Assembly: GCA_030374735.1 (NCBI GenBank)
Contig: JASCIV010000497.1
Coordinates: 1-18,304, forward strand
DNA from: Gracilaria caudata
Taxonomy: Eukaryota > Rhodophyta > Florideophyceae > Gracilariales > Gracilariaceae
Direction of reading: 5' to 3'
Length of the DNA: 18,304 nucleotides
How positions within the stretch are numbered: the first letter of the stretch is position 1; each line of letters begins with the position of its first letter. Made by a program: the position numbers and the translations under genes. Under the pieces are notes generated by a model that saw only the letters and a program-made list of their open reading frames with translations, did no database searches and had not been told where the DNA came from. Shown piece by piece: positions 8,916-17,105 of this stretch.

Positions 8916-10628
8916 ATGTCGCGCAACTTAACGACTCCGCTCTTCTCCTTCGGAGCCTTAATCTTCCCGTCATCGGCCACACCAACCACCCCGGGCCGGC
9001 ACCTGCGACTAGTTTCCTCCGGGCGTCATGGTGCTCACGGCGCGGATGGGATGGCAGGCTATCCAGGCGCTTCGGGTGAGGACGGTACCCCGGGGGAGCG
9101 TGGCATTGATGCCGACCGAATTAACCTCTCTCTCGTTATGACAGGGGAAACCGACATCATCGCAAAGCACTCCATAGCCAATCAAGCGGTTGTTGAGTCC
9201 GTTCTAGACATACACGACCAGCACGCCGCCGTTTTCCTCGAAGCCATGGGCGGCAACGGTGGCGCTGGCGGCAATGGGGGCCATGGTGGCAATGGAATGG
9301 CGGGGAAAGACGGGCGCGACGCAAGCAAGTACTGGTCCGCGACGAATGGGGGTCCCGGCCAGGACGGCGGCAATGGCGGCGAAGGTGGAAGGGGTGGAGA
9401 TAGCGGGAACGGCGCGAACATTGTCATTGCTTCCCATGTCTACGATATGGACCTACTCATACTACTCAAGTCGCCACCGCACGCCGTCGCCGGCTTACCG
9501 GGAGCTGGCGGCATGGGTGGGCGGGGCGGAAGTGGTGGGCGTGGTGGACGGGGGGGTAGTGGCTATTCGTGGACCGAGTACGACTACGACGGTAATTCGT
9601 ATAGGAGGTCGCGACCAGGTGGTTGGGACGGGGTGAGCGGGAGGGACGGAATCCCTGGGCGGGACGCGGCAAACGGCATGAGAGGCTTGGACGGGAAAGT
9701 TGTGTTCCAAGTGAATGGTTTGGGCACGTTTTCGTGGCGGTACGACCTGCGCGTCTGCCCCGAGGTTACGGTTGGGGACGAGCTCGGTGCTGGGGTTTTG
9801 CAGCCGGGTGGGTCTGTGTGGATGCGGTACTCGGTGGCGAACTGCGGTGGGGTGCCAACGCCGCTGCATCAAGACGTGCTGATGTCTGCTGAGCGCGTGC
9901 GATGGATCAGACCGTGTGACGAAGGCAAAGATGAGAGCAGTGGCGGCGTGCGGGCTTTACCGCGCAATATCCCGCCGCAGACGGCCGTTCAGTTGCCCGA
10001 GCCGTTGCGTTTGCTGCTCACGGATATCGTCGCGCCAATCGTCGGCGATCCGCTGGACATCGAGGTTGATGTTCGACATTGCGCGCTGGTCAGCCGAACC
10101 AACCAGACCATGCCGCTCGTCTCCGATCAGGGAAGCCACATCACCATTGCCTTCCCTTTGCACGTTTCACATTTGTTTGGAAACGTATGTACGGTTCGAG
10201 GGGGGGAAGCCTTCGTCGCCTGGAGAGTTTTTAATGTCAGCGAGAAATCTGTGGGTCCGCTCGCTTCTGTCCCAAGGAAAGCTCGTGTACGGTTCTCGGC
10301 TATCGACCGCGAACAGCGTGACGTTGAGGACGATCAAGGACAAACCATATCGGCATATATGCTCGAAATGGGCCATATAGAACATGCCAAAGAGATAGCT
10401 CCACATGACTTCCAGGTCGGAGCGTGTAATGCAGGTGACGGTGCGGTTGAGTACGTTCCATCCTTCCCAGGACAGATTACAAACGTTGAAAACATCGAGG
10501 CCGGAGAAGAAGTCGGATTCATCCGCACAGTTCGACTTGGGGGCAACTCGGGAAGAGATGCTCCATCTCCACACTCCCAGATTTGTGTCACCACGACTCT
10601 CGAACTCGGACACCCGCGAGCGCTGTAA
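8916..10628 (+). CDS. N-terminal collagen-like part if the TAA is obeyed
   Basis: If the TAA at 10626-10628 ends translation, this encodes a 570-residue protein made of the Gly-x-x repeats and the following beta-rich part, without the PH domain. GC content is visibly higher across 9000-10100 than in the flanks, partly because glycine codons dominate. A GTAAGA at the stop and TTTCAG 31 bases later mimic an intron of 37 nt, but removing it would break the downstream frame. Confidence 0.5.
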   Translation: MSRNLTTPLFSFGALIFPSSATPTTPGRHLRLVSSGRHGAHGADGMAGYPGASGEDGTPGERGIDADRINLSLVMTGETDIIAKHSIANQAVVESVLDIHDQHAAVFLEAMGGNGGAGGNGGHGGNGMAGKDGRDASKYWSATNGGPGQDGGNGGEGGRGGDSGNGANIVIASHVYDMDLLILLKSPPHAVAGLPGAGGMGGRGGSGGRGGRGGSGYSWTEYDYDGNSYRRSRPGGWDGVSGRDGIPGRDAANGMRGLDGKVVFQVNGLGTFSWRYDLRVCPEVTVGDELGAGVLQPGGSVWMRYSVANCGGVPTPLHQDVLMSAERVRWIRPCDEGKDESSGGVRALPRNIPPQTAVQLPEPLRLLLTDIVAPIVGDPLDIEVDVRHCALVSRTNQTMPLVSDQGSHITIAFPLHVSHLFGNVCTVRGGEAFVAWRVFNVSEKSVGPLASVPRKARVRFSAIDREQRDVEDDQGQTISAYMLEMGHIEHAKEIAPHDFQVGACNAGDGAVEYVPSFPGQITNVENIEAGEEVGFIRTVRLGGNSGRDAPSPHSQICVTTTLELGHPRAL

Positions 10629-12911
10629 GAGCTGCAACCAATTCAAACAAGGCCGTTTCAGGTGCAGCTTGCAGAACCGTTTCGATTTTATCATGGGGAG
10701 ACGAAAGCTTTGCTTGTGGTTAATAATCGCACGACGGATACCGAGATTGCACACTGGAGGGCTTTTATGGCTGCTCTCATGAATGTCTCAGTGGAAAGTG
10801 GAATCGCTCTATGGAATATTTCTTTGTATGGCGGGTTTTCTTACAAGTTCAAGACCACTGTTCCGAAACTTGCGGATGGGCAGTCGCTGGGATCGTTGTT
10901 TTCCGGAGATGATTCACTGGTTGTGATCCTCAACAACTCATGTACCCCAAAGACCGTGCGCACAGACACAAGCGAGACGTGCCCGATGCAATACTTGAAG
11001 AGACATGAGCCGCTGGATGCTTGCAAGTTCTATGGCTGTTCTTCCTACGTCCCTGGGAGTGACTCGGGCGTGAATTTGAGAGCGCGGATGCAGGTGCCTG
11101 TTGGTGCTGAAAAACTTCATGAGTTCGAGGATACTGAAAAACTCTTGAAATCCGTCATCTCAACACTCGTTCCGTCATATATTCAAACTGTTGCAAAGGA
11201 GGTCCAACAACAGGTTCCTACCAATTCTTCACCCCCCGCGTGGCTGGAATCGTCGTTGAAGGGCTTTTTGTATAAAACGAAACGAAAGGGCAGTGGACGC
11301 GTGAAAAGAGTATTCGTTCTCCGAAAGGAACGAGGTCTATTGTTTCACTATCAAAAGATGAACTCGAAAAAGCCTTCCGCAGCTTTTGAATTAGCCAATT
11401 GCTCGGTCGCCGTGCAAGAAGAAGTTCGAACTTACGATTCCGGGAGTAAGGAACAACCAAAAACGTTAACGGTTATAACCCCAAAGCGGGAGCTCAAACT
11501 AGCGTCTGTCTTTGCAAATGGTTCTTGCGAAGGCCCTGGTTTGACAAAATGGAAGACGGAGATCATCGATGGTATCGCTATAGCTAAAGCAATGGCGGTC
11601 GCTGCGACCAAAAAGGCAGATTCTGGTGGTTCAGAGTCAAAGATTGAACTTCGTGACTGCTCCGAGCCAACGAATTCAGACTTTGACACGAAAATACCGC
11701 TGGGCTATGAGCGCTATTGTGGTTCAAAATTCATCACGCGGCAGGTAAACGTTAGCGAGAAAATGCTGATGAAGAAGGCTTCTCAAATAGCGGAATTGCT
11801 AGCCGGAGAGTTCCCTGAGTATCCATGCTTAGTTGTGTACAAGTACGTGGAAAAGGTTCATCAAGAAAGCAACACTGGAGTCATGTTTAACAAAAGGAAC
11901 CTCGGGAGCATATTCGTGCATCTTGGAATGCCTCGTGAGAATAGCCATGTTGTAAGCCATTGTTATAAGGGAGAAGAGCAAATTCGAAATTCATTTGTTC
12001 ACTCAGAGGTATTGTCAGCAGAAAATGTTTACGGCACTCTGAAGAGCCTACCGCTTGCAGCCAAGCTTCGCATCCTTCAAAACTTTGGACAGGACGGTAA
12101 GTTGAAGTTGGACGGATTTGATACACCTTACGACTGTTTAGAATTGTTGATTGATGCGATTTTGTCGGATGCCGCAGATGAACAGGCATGTTTTCGATTT
12201 GGAAGTGAAAGTGCTTCTTCAATGGTGCGTCATTCGCTGAGGCCCTCGAAGAAACGGAGCGCAGCTGAATCGTGGGCAGCACGAATGACGTGTTTGTCAG
12301 CCATATGTAAGGAGGGAGCCATTGGGGTTGTAGAGAACGGAACAAAGAAATTTGAAGCGATGTTTCGGCTATGTACGACCCTGAGATATCTGATTCGTGC
12401 GAGCGTCCCGATGACGCAGCGCATGCTGAAAGTGTCTCGGTTGGGAATAATGGCACTGGCTGCTACTCATTTGCTGAACAAACTGGAAGTAAACTTCGCG
12501 AGGGCGACTGGATTGGAGAAGCCGGACGAAGTCCAAAATGTGGAAGGTCTATCATTGGAGAAGTGCGTTTCCCAGATGATGAAAAATGGCATTGCAGACG
12601 GAGATAAGATGATAATGAAGAACGGCATTTTGCGTTTTCTGCGGTGCAGGTATGGTTTTGGTGTAGCAGGTGCAAGTTCTGAAGAAGAGGTGGTCTCGCC
12701 AATTGTAGTACCTTTCGAGGAGTTCGAAAGCGCTAAAGAGAAGGACAAAGAGACAAGACTACCGCCGATATCGATGAAGGTGGGATTGTTCGAGACCGAC
12801 AAAGAACGTCAACAAGCATTATCGGCCTTTCTATCTGCTTGGGCACCAGGCAAAGAAGACCAAATGATGTCCCTTGGAATGAGAGCTGTTGGACCACCAG
12901 TGTTGGTCTAA
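8916..12911 (+). CDS. Large collagen-like/PH-domain protein, interrupted by one in-frame TAA
   Basis: From ATG 8916 the frame is open for 1331 codons except for one TAA at 10626-10628. Residues about 40-75 and 110-265 are collagen-like Gly-x-x repeats (GYPGASGEDGTPGERG, GGNGGHGGNGMAGKDGRD, GWDGVSGRDGIPGRD). A beta-rich region follows (FSWRYDLRVCPEVTVGDELG). The frame reads sensibly across the stop (ELQPIQTRPF just after it). At about 780-885 (11253-11574) there is a PH-like domain: GFLYKTKRKGSGRVKRVFVL, then LLFHYQKM, then TKWKTEI with the conserved late Trp. The C-terminal part is helical and unassigned. No signal peptide or membrane segment is clear. PH domains commonly bind phosphoinositides or proteins at membranes; that role here is inference. 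I think it belongs to a family of large uncharacterised Gly-rich-headed proteins known mainly from fungi. The stop may be recent nonsense, readthrough or a sequencing error. Confidence 0.7.
10662..12911 (+). CDS. C-terminal PH-domain part downstream of the TAA
   Basis: A 749-codon frame, in phase with the upstream collagen-like frame and only 33 nt beyond its stop. It begins QLAEPFRFYHGETKALLVVN, then IALWNISLYGGFSYKF and SLVVILNNSC, then a low-complexity linker and the PH-like domain (about residues 198-304 of this part). The rest is mixed helix (MTQRMLKVSRLGIMALAATH) and ends with PPVLV. The codon at 10662-10664 is ATG-like in position only if translation re-initiates; I think it is an internal methionine or similar. 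Best read as the second half of one gene. Confidence 0.6.
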   Translation: MQLAEPFRFYHGETKALLVVNNRTTDTEIAHWRAFMAALMNVSVESGIALWNISLYGGFSYKFKTTVPKLADGQSLGSLFSGDDSLVVILNNSCTPKTVRTDTSETCPMQYLKRHEPLDACKFYGCSSYVPGSDSGVNLRARMQVPVGAEKLHEFEDTEKLLKSVISTLVPSYIQTVAKEVQQQVPTNSSPPAWLESSLKGFLYKTKRKGSGRVKRVFVLRKERGLLFHYQKMNSKKPSAAFELANCSVAVQEEVRTYDSGSKEQPKTLTVITPKRELKLASVFANGSCEGPGLTKWKTEIIDGIAIAKAMAVAATKKADSGGSESKIELRDCSEPTNSDFDTKIPLGYERYCGSKFITRQVNVSEKMLMKKASQIAELLAGEFPEYPCLVVYKYVEKVHQESNTGVMFNKRNLGSIFVHLGMPRENSHVVSHCYKGEEQIRNSFVHSEVLSAENVYGTLKSLPLAAKLRILQNFGQDGKLKLDGFDTPYDCLELLIDAILSDAADEQACFRFGSESASSMVRHSLRPSKKRSAAESWAARMTCLSAICKEGAIGVVENGTKKFEAMFRLCTTLRYLIRASVPMTQRMLKVSRLGIMALAATHLLNKLEVNFARATGLEKPDEVQNVEGLSLEKCVSQMMKNGIADGDKMIMKNGILRFLRCRYGFGVAGASSEEEVVSPIVVPFEEFESAKEKDKETRLPPISMKVGLFETDKERQQALSAFLSAWAPGKEDQMMSLGMRAVGPPVLV

Positions 12912-12960
12912 CAAGGCTGAAATTTTTTTCTTCAGTTCATTATGTAATATAATAGTTTAT
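12912..12960 (+). other. Probable 3' untranslated region of the PH-domain gene
   Basis: After the TAA at 12909-12911 comes a T-rich stretch (aatttttttcttcag) and an AT-rich ATGTAATATAATAG, suitable for polyadenylation. No canonical AATAAA is present. Confidence 0.3.
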
Positions 12961-12974
12961 ACCATTTGACATTG

Positions 12975-12997
<23 letters not shown>
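12975..12997 (+). repeat. (CT)n microsatellite
   Basis: Eleven CT units plus a final C. Shorter CT tracts begin the other copies of the hairpin repeat at about 13819-13828 and 14709-14718, so this tract is probably a part of that repeat, not independent. Confidence 0.9.
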
Positions 12998-13005
<8 letters not shown>

Positions 13006-13099
13006 GTGCAGTACATTAGCGAAATTCCAACTAATAGGGCTGTAGGGTAGGGCTCTTGGTAAAGAAGCCCTCTCTCACTAAGAAGGCCAACACTTTTTG
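12975..13099. repeat. CT-tract/hairpin repeat, copy 1
   Basis: The order on the plus strand is CT tract, GTGCAG, a weak hairpin (ATTAG/CTAAT near 13016-13035), then a second hairpin AGGGCT (13049-13054) pairing with AGCCCT (13066-13071), then CTCTCACTAAGAAGGCCAAC. The tail CTCACTAAG is shared with copy 2 and AGGCCAA with copy 3. It cuts into a Ty3/gypsy integrase fragment on the minus strand. Confidence 0.55.
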
Positions 13100-13109
13100 G
13101 GGCCCATTT

Positions 13110-13322
13110 TTGATGATATCTGAATACCTTGAAGGTTGGAAGATAGATTCTTCTCGACCAAGTGCGCTTTGGGCATCGTAGTACGTAGCGCTCTACGTCG
13201 TTCACAACACGTGGTCTCCAGTTGCATGCAATCTTTCTCGCTGCAAGATGGTATCCGGGATGTAATGTTGGGGTGTGTCCATCAAAGAGACACCCAAGTT
13301 TGACTTCCTGTTCTCGCAAGTT
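13110..13322 (-). pseudogene. Ty3/gypsy integrase zinc-binding domain fragment
   Basis: The minus-strand frame reads GCLFDGHTPTLHPGYHLAAR, then NWRPRVVNDVERYVLRCPK. This matches the integrase H2C2 zinc-binding domain of Ty3/gypsy LTR retrotransposons: His-x4-His, about 29 residues, then Cys; the second cysteine of the C-x2-C pair reads as Arg. A stop lies just upstream (TAA near 13323) and the frame runs into hairpin repeat copy 1 below about 13100, so only about 70 codons remain. Nothing else of the element is clearly recognisable nearby. Confidence 0.55.
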
Positions 13323-13812
13323 TTATCACGATTTCTGGATTTGAAGGTAAAGATTGCAGCAAAGGTTCCGCTCCCCCTTTCTCGTCACTCTACGTCCTAC
13401 TTTCGAGAAGTCTACACGGACGCTCAACTGCTGTTTAAAAGGTAGGTTCAATGCTTGATTTGCCCAGGCGTCCACCATATTGCTTCTTTCTATGCCGCAA
13501 TGGCTGGGAATTTAAAGGAAGTTAATGAGGACGTACTTTCTGACATCAAAAACGATTTGGGGAAGCCTCTGCATTGCATGGCAATGATTTCTAACGTGTC
13601 CTTGCAGATTAACGAGAGCGCTTTTGAAGTCTGTAGTGAATCAAACAACTCCACGCCAACCTGATTGAAGTTTGTGTGCAACTACTTAAGATGCTTTCAT
13701 TGTGGTCGTTTCACCTCTTAATGAAGATTCCCGATTCCGACGGGTATTATTTCGGTAATTGGGGTTTGGTTGCTATGGCATTCCAATATATTGCAAACGC
13801 GCTTCCGCCCAC
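13323..13812 (+). other. Unassigned region with one short open frame (about 13455-13664)
   Basis: The plus strand has a short frame with MAGNLKEVNEDVLSDIKNDL starting at ATG 13499-13501, about 55 codons, ending TGA at 13662-13664. It has protein-like composition but no family likeness and no partner exons that I can see. The remainder shows nothing recognisable. Confidence 0.2.
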
Positions 13813-13906
13813 AATGTTCTCTCTCTCTTTTACGGGCGCAGCAGTTCAATTACTACATACTGCAGAGCGTTCAAAGAAACGCTCTCTCACTAAGTAAACC
13901 AACTTT
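13813..13906. repeat. CT-tract/hairpin repeat, copy 2
   Basis: A CT tract, then GCAGT (13841-13845) pairing with ACTGC (13859-13863) around AATTA, then a second hairpin AGAGCGTT (13864-13871), loop CAAAGA, AACGCTCT (13878-13885), then CTCACTAAG and ACCAACTTTT. The stem sequence differs from copies 1 and 3 but is fully paired. Confidence 0.65.
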
Positions 13907-13948
13907 TGAAAATGCTGGTCTCCTTCGGACCCACAATGTTAGTATCTT

Positions 13949-14046
13949 CTTCTTCTTTATTGTGGACAGCAGCTTCTAATTACCAAGCAGCAGTAAAGCT
14001 TTCAAAGAAAGCTTTCTCTCTTTAGGAAGGCCAAAAACTTCTGTGG
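13949..14046. repeat. CT-tract/hairpin repeat, copy 3
   Basis: A CTT-rich tract, GCAGCTT...AATTA...AAGCAGC, then a second hairpin AAAGCTTT (13995-14002), loop CAAAG, AAAGCTTT (14008-14015), then CTCTCTTTAGGAAGGCCAA. It has the same order of parts as copies 1 and 2, with a third version of the stem. Confidence 0.6.
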
Positions 14047-14314
14047 CAATTGTCTGAATCTTAGTATCCAATAGTCTACAATGTAATATATATTCATCTT
14101 TGTCTTGTATTTTTGCTTGGTTTTCGTTCCATATACAAGCGATCCGGAAGCCGTCGTAGTATTAAATAACAATGTTCGGCTGTTGATTTCGAGATGCGAC
14201 ATTTTCCTCAATAGCTCCGTCTTCTTCAGAAAACTGCGCTCTGTAAACAATGGATCCGGCATACCGCCCGCCATCCCATTCGACAACTACTCGTAATAGT
14301 TTCGGTTTCCCTTA

Positions 14315-14647
14315 TCAATTGGGGCTCCCTACCGATCCATTGGTCCACACTTCGCAATCTGTTCGTGGGAGTTTGGTTAAGGCTTTCAAACTCTCGAAGC
14401 GCTTCTTTTCTAGGTTGTCTTTTCTACGGCATTGTGTGTAGAGGAAGCTCAGTGGGCCTGTTGATATCTCTTGTCGTTCCTTTGGCAACGGTGCTCTAGG
14501 TAATTTTAACAATCCTGCTGCTACTAGCCGGCACTCCACGGCTTTCTCAAAGAAGAACTGGGATTTAAGAGTACGAGTAACGCATAATAGAACCTCATCT
14601 TGCTCCAGGTACTTGGCGATGATCGTATGATTGTCTGAGCGGCGCAT
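14315..14647 (-). pseudogene. Possible retroelement fragment with RNase H-like start
   Basis: A 110-codon minus-strand frame ends with ALTKLPRTDCEVWTNGSVGS. The pattern vWTDGSv marks the first catalytic Asp of RNase H domains in non-LTR and other retroelements; here the Asp reads as Asn. The preceding part (RTLKSQFFFEKAVECRLVAA, PLSFLYTQCRRKD) has no clear motif. The match is short, so the assignment is tentative; it may instead be an unrelated frame. Confidence 0.3.
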
Positions 14648-14700
14648 CTCTCCATATTAATTACTATCGAGACAAAAGCTTGATCCTGGTTCTTGGAAAC

Positions 14701-14790
14701 TTTTTTTTCTCTCTCTCTTTTTCAGGTGCAGTAGTTTAATTACTACTTACTGCAGAAACTTTTCTACGGCTGTAGTCTTTAATTTTGCGC
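14701..14790. repeat. CT-tract/hairpin repeat, diverged copy 4
   Basis: T and CT tract, then GTGCAGTAGT (hairpin arm 14728-14735) with AATTA loop and ACTACTTACTGC (14742-14753), closely matching copy 2. The second hairpin is not conserved; instead ACTGCAG pairs with CTGTAGT about 20 bases on. The conserved CTCACTAAG tail is missing. Confidence 0.45.
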
Positions 14791-15271
14791 ACTCTAGACC
14801 AGCCCTTGAGAAACTGGTAAAGTTTAGATAGTGCAGTTACATCTCTCCTGCAATTCAGTTGGGTTAGCTGATTGCTAATGGAATTGCATCTTTTTGGCAT
14901 TCAACCAGCTGAGTCTCTTTTCTTCGGGGCTACCGACAATAAAATTGCAATAAGCAATATATATTGCTCATTTCTTTTATCTGCAATACATATCCTCTGC
15001 TTGTCTTCTTGGCCCTGTGCTGTCTCAGAGCCTTTGTATTTATATCGAAAAGCCGTCTGGGGCACAAGATTTACTCAAGTCTTCCAATTAGACTCCTATT
15101 TATTGATTTTTTACAACAGATTCTGGCACCATATCAAGCTAAGCGACTGATCAACGAGAAACGTTTCAAAGACAACTCCAACATCTTTCCACATTTCTTT
15201 GTTTGGAATGGAATCGCACGTTGTTCTTAGCCTCTGTCTTTAATATCATATGGCTAGTCATCAGTTAGCTC
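14791..15271. other. AT-rich spacer without recognisable genes
   Basis: AT-rich, with a perfect 16-bp palindrome AGCAATATATATTGCT near 14953-14968 and two overlapping plus-strand open frames of low complexity (hydrophobic, Leu/Phe-rich) that I do not trust. It probably contains the 3' flank of the minus-strand dioxygenase gene. Confidence 0.35.
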
Positions 15272-17098
15272 TCAGATTTCTTGAGAGTTAGGTAGATCGA
15301 ATCGTACTCGATGTAGGTGTCGATCAAAATCCATAACTTCAGTTCGGCAATGTGTATACTTCTGATTATCAAGTATAATCACAGTTTGCTCGGGAACTAA
15401 GTACTCATCACTGATTCACTTTGTAACTGCTTCAAGAAATGATTTAAATGACTTGTTGAATTTAGCCGCCTCCTCCGGAGGTAGATCATCTCATGAGAGA
15501 ACAGAACCGGGGCGAAAGTATCTCCTTCTCCACTCTTACGAAACTCATTTGGGACGATCCACCTTGCCTTAATGCTCATCAGATTCTCAGCGTCTTCTTC
15601 TTTCAATTTCGACAGGGCGTCAGATATGGGCGAAACTGCAAACAAACCACCTCCACGCCTTTCAGCATGGATTACAGACATTGCTACGAACCGCGGCGGT
15701 TCCTTCTCAAACGAAGCGTCCGTGTGGATTTCAAAAGCATGGGTGGTGTATGATCGAGCATTCTGAGCAGTCCACGTCACAATCGGTTTGATAACCCAAA
15801 CTTCACCATCCATATCGCTGTGGGTTCTGTATATGGCACCAAGACTCTCAATCAAGAATTTTGCAAATTCTTCTCTGTCACCGAGGCGTTTCTCGACCCC
15901 AATAAAGCAACCCCATCTGTAGCAAGCTATTTGAGGATTGCGGAAGAATTGGCAAACTGCAAAACGTAACACATTGAACGTGCTCGTGAAGGAATTCCAT
16001 AGATTTCCATTACCGGATAGGAACCGAGGCCTCCACCATGGAATGAAATGGTATCACCTTCGTTGCTCCGAAAAACTTCGGGTCCATAAGACATTCCATC
16101 CAATGAGGATATGATTCCCACCGTTTTAAATTAAGAAACACGCCCGTCAGGATGCAGGTGAGAGAACTGGCGTTGTTTGACGTATTCCTGGAAAACATAG
16201 GGGACTTCTTGACTCCTAACCTTTGCTTTGTCAATAAATTCTTGGTCGGTCATGTTCTTCTGCATCAAGATTCCTTCACCCTTGCCGTACAGGCATGGTT
16301 TCAACACAAGTGATTTGCCTTCCACAAATTTAAAACAAAGATGCGATCGTCGATGAACATTGTCGGAGTAATATACTTGTGCAACAGTCCACGCGTGTAA
16401 GAGTCGACTTCACAGTATTCGGAAAGGAGTAAGGCAAGTATACGTTTGTCATGGGCCAAGAAGATAGTGCGGAAGTCGTTGAGCGTATGTCCACGATATG
16501 ATAGAGAAGCAAGTGCTTCCAACACATCATCTTGCAAAGAAAGAATCTCGTCTTGGTGAAGCTCAATTACACAAAAACGAATTTCTGTTATACATTCATT
16601 CGCTTCTCTACAATATATCTTGCCCAGGTTCTTTTCCCCACACGTGAAGTGCTCAGGTTTGCAACGGCGAACGTTGACATCGAGGGTAGTACCAAGAGCG
16701 GCAAGATCGTGTTCGGGCTCCTTCCCATTCAGGATCCAAACAATGTCAACTCCGTCGGCAGTATGTCTCTTATTCAAATCCATGAAATACAGAAGCGAGC
16801 TGACCCCAGAAAGCAAATGTTTCGCTAAGAACAATGATGGTTGCAAGGAGAGCTTATGTATGACATTATTCCCAATTACTGTGACCAGATAACCATTCAG
16901 AGGAAATCGAGCGTTGATTTCGCACACCTTCAAACTGCCATCTTCTGCAAAAAGCACATCAGGACGGACAGTTCCTATGATATAGTCGTGCGGAGCTTTG
17001 CAAAGAATTCGTTCAATTCTGGGATGCACGGAAACTAATTGGCGAAGCAGCTTGCTACTGAGTATCATTGCACAAGTTGTACCTTCTGCCACAAGCAC
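15272..17098 (-). pseudogene. Circularly permuted ATP-grasp ligase fused to TauD-like Fe(II)/2-oxoglutarate dioxygenase, broken
   Basis: Four pieces in three frames form one protein of about 600 residues. Piece 1 (17098-16301) has IGTVRPDVLFAEDGSLKVCE and CEINARFPLNG, an E-x-N metal-binding motif. Piece 2 (16325-15927) has LVLKPCLYGKGEGI, the nucleotide-binding lysine/glycine loop, then QEYVKQRQFSHLHPDGR and GPEVFRS. E-x-N before the K-P loop is the circularly permuted order of eukaryotic glutathione synthetase and glutathionylspermidine synthase relatives. Piece 3 (15972-15490) has THAFEIHTDASF, the H-x-D iron ligands of TauD enzymes. Piece 4 (about 15487-15272) has VIILDNQKYTHCRTEV, the distal His, and HRVRFDL. 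Damage: frameshifts near 16325, 15960 and 15487, TAA at 16131-16133, TGA at 15416-15418. No ATG precedes the GTG at 17098; the N-terminus may be lost. An intact version would presumably join an amine or amino acid to a carboxylate and hydroxylate the substrate or product. Confidence 0.65.
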
Positions 17099-17105
17099 GA
17101 CTGTT

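Noticed and set aside
9182..9872. Pro-rich minus-strand open frames opposite the collagen-like repeats.
   Set aside because: They are the complement of glycine codons (GGN/NCC) and mirror the real gene.
10624..10662. GTAAGA...TTTCAG as an intron removing the TAA of the collagen/PH gene.
   Set aside because: It is 37 nt long and its removal would shift the well-supported downstream frame; nearby alternative AGs (43 and 50 nt) do not keep phase either.
10167..10754. A 195-codon minus-strand open frame opposite the collagen/PH gene.
   Set aside because: The plus-strand frame here is part of a long gene with consistent composition; the minus frame has no motif.
14872..15230. Two overlapping hydrophobic plus-strand frames.
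   Set aside because: They lie in AT-rich DNA, have biased Leu/Phe/Ile composition and no motif; AT-rich sequence gives such frames by chance.
457..16133. Several in-frame stops are TAA (457, 2530, 6029, 10626, 16131), suggesting TAA might code for an amino acid.
   Set aside because: A TGA also interrupts the dioxygenase (15416-15418), frameshifts occur too, and the 1331-codon gene has only one internal TAA, far too few for a sense codon.
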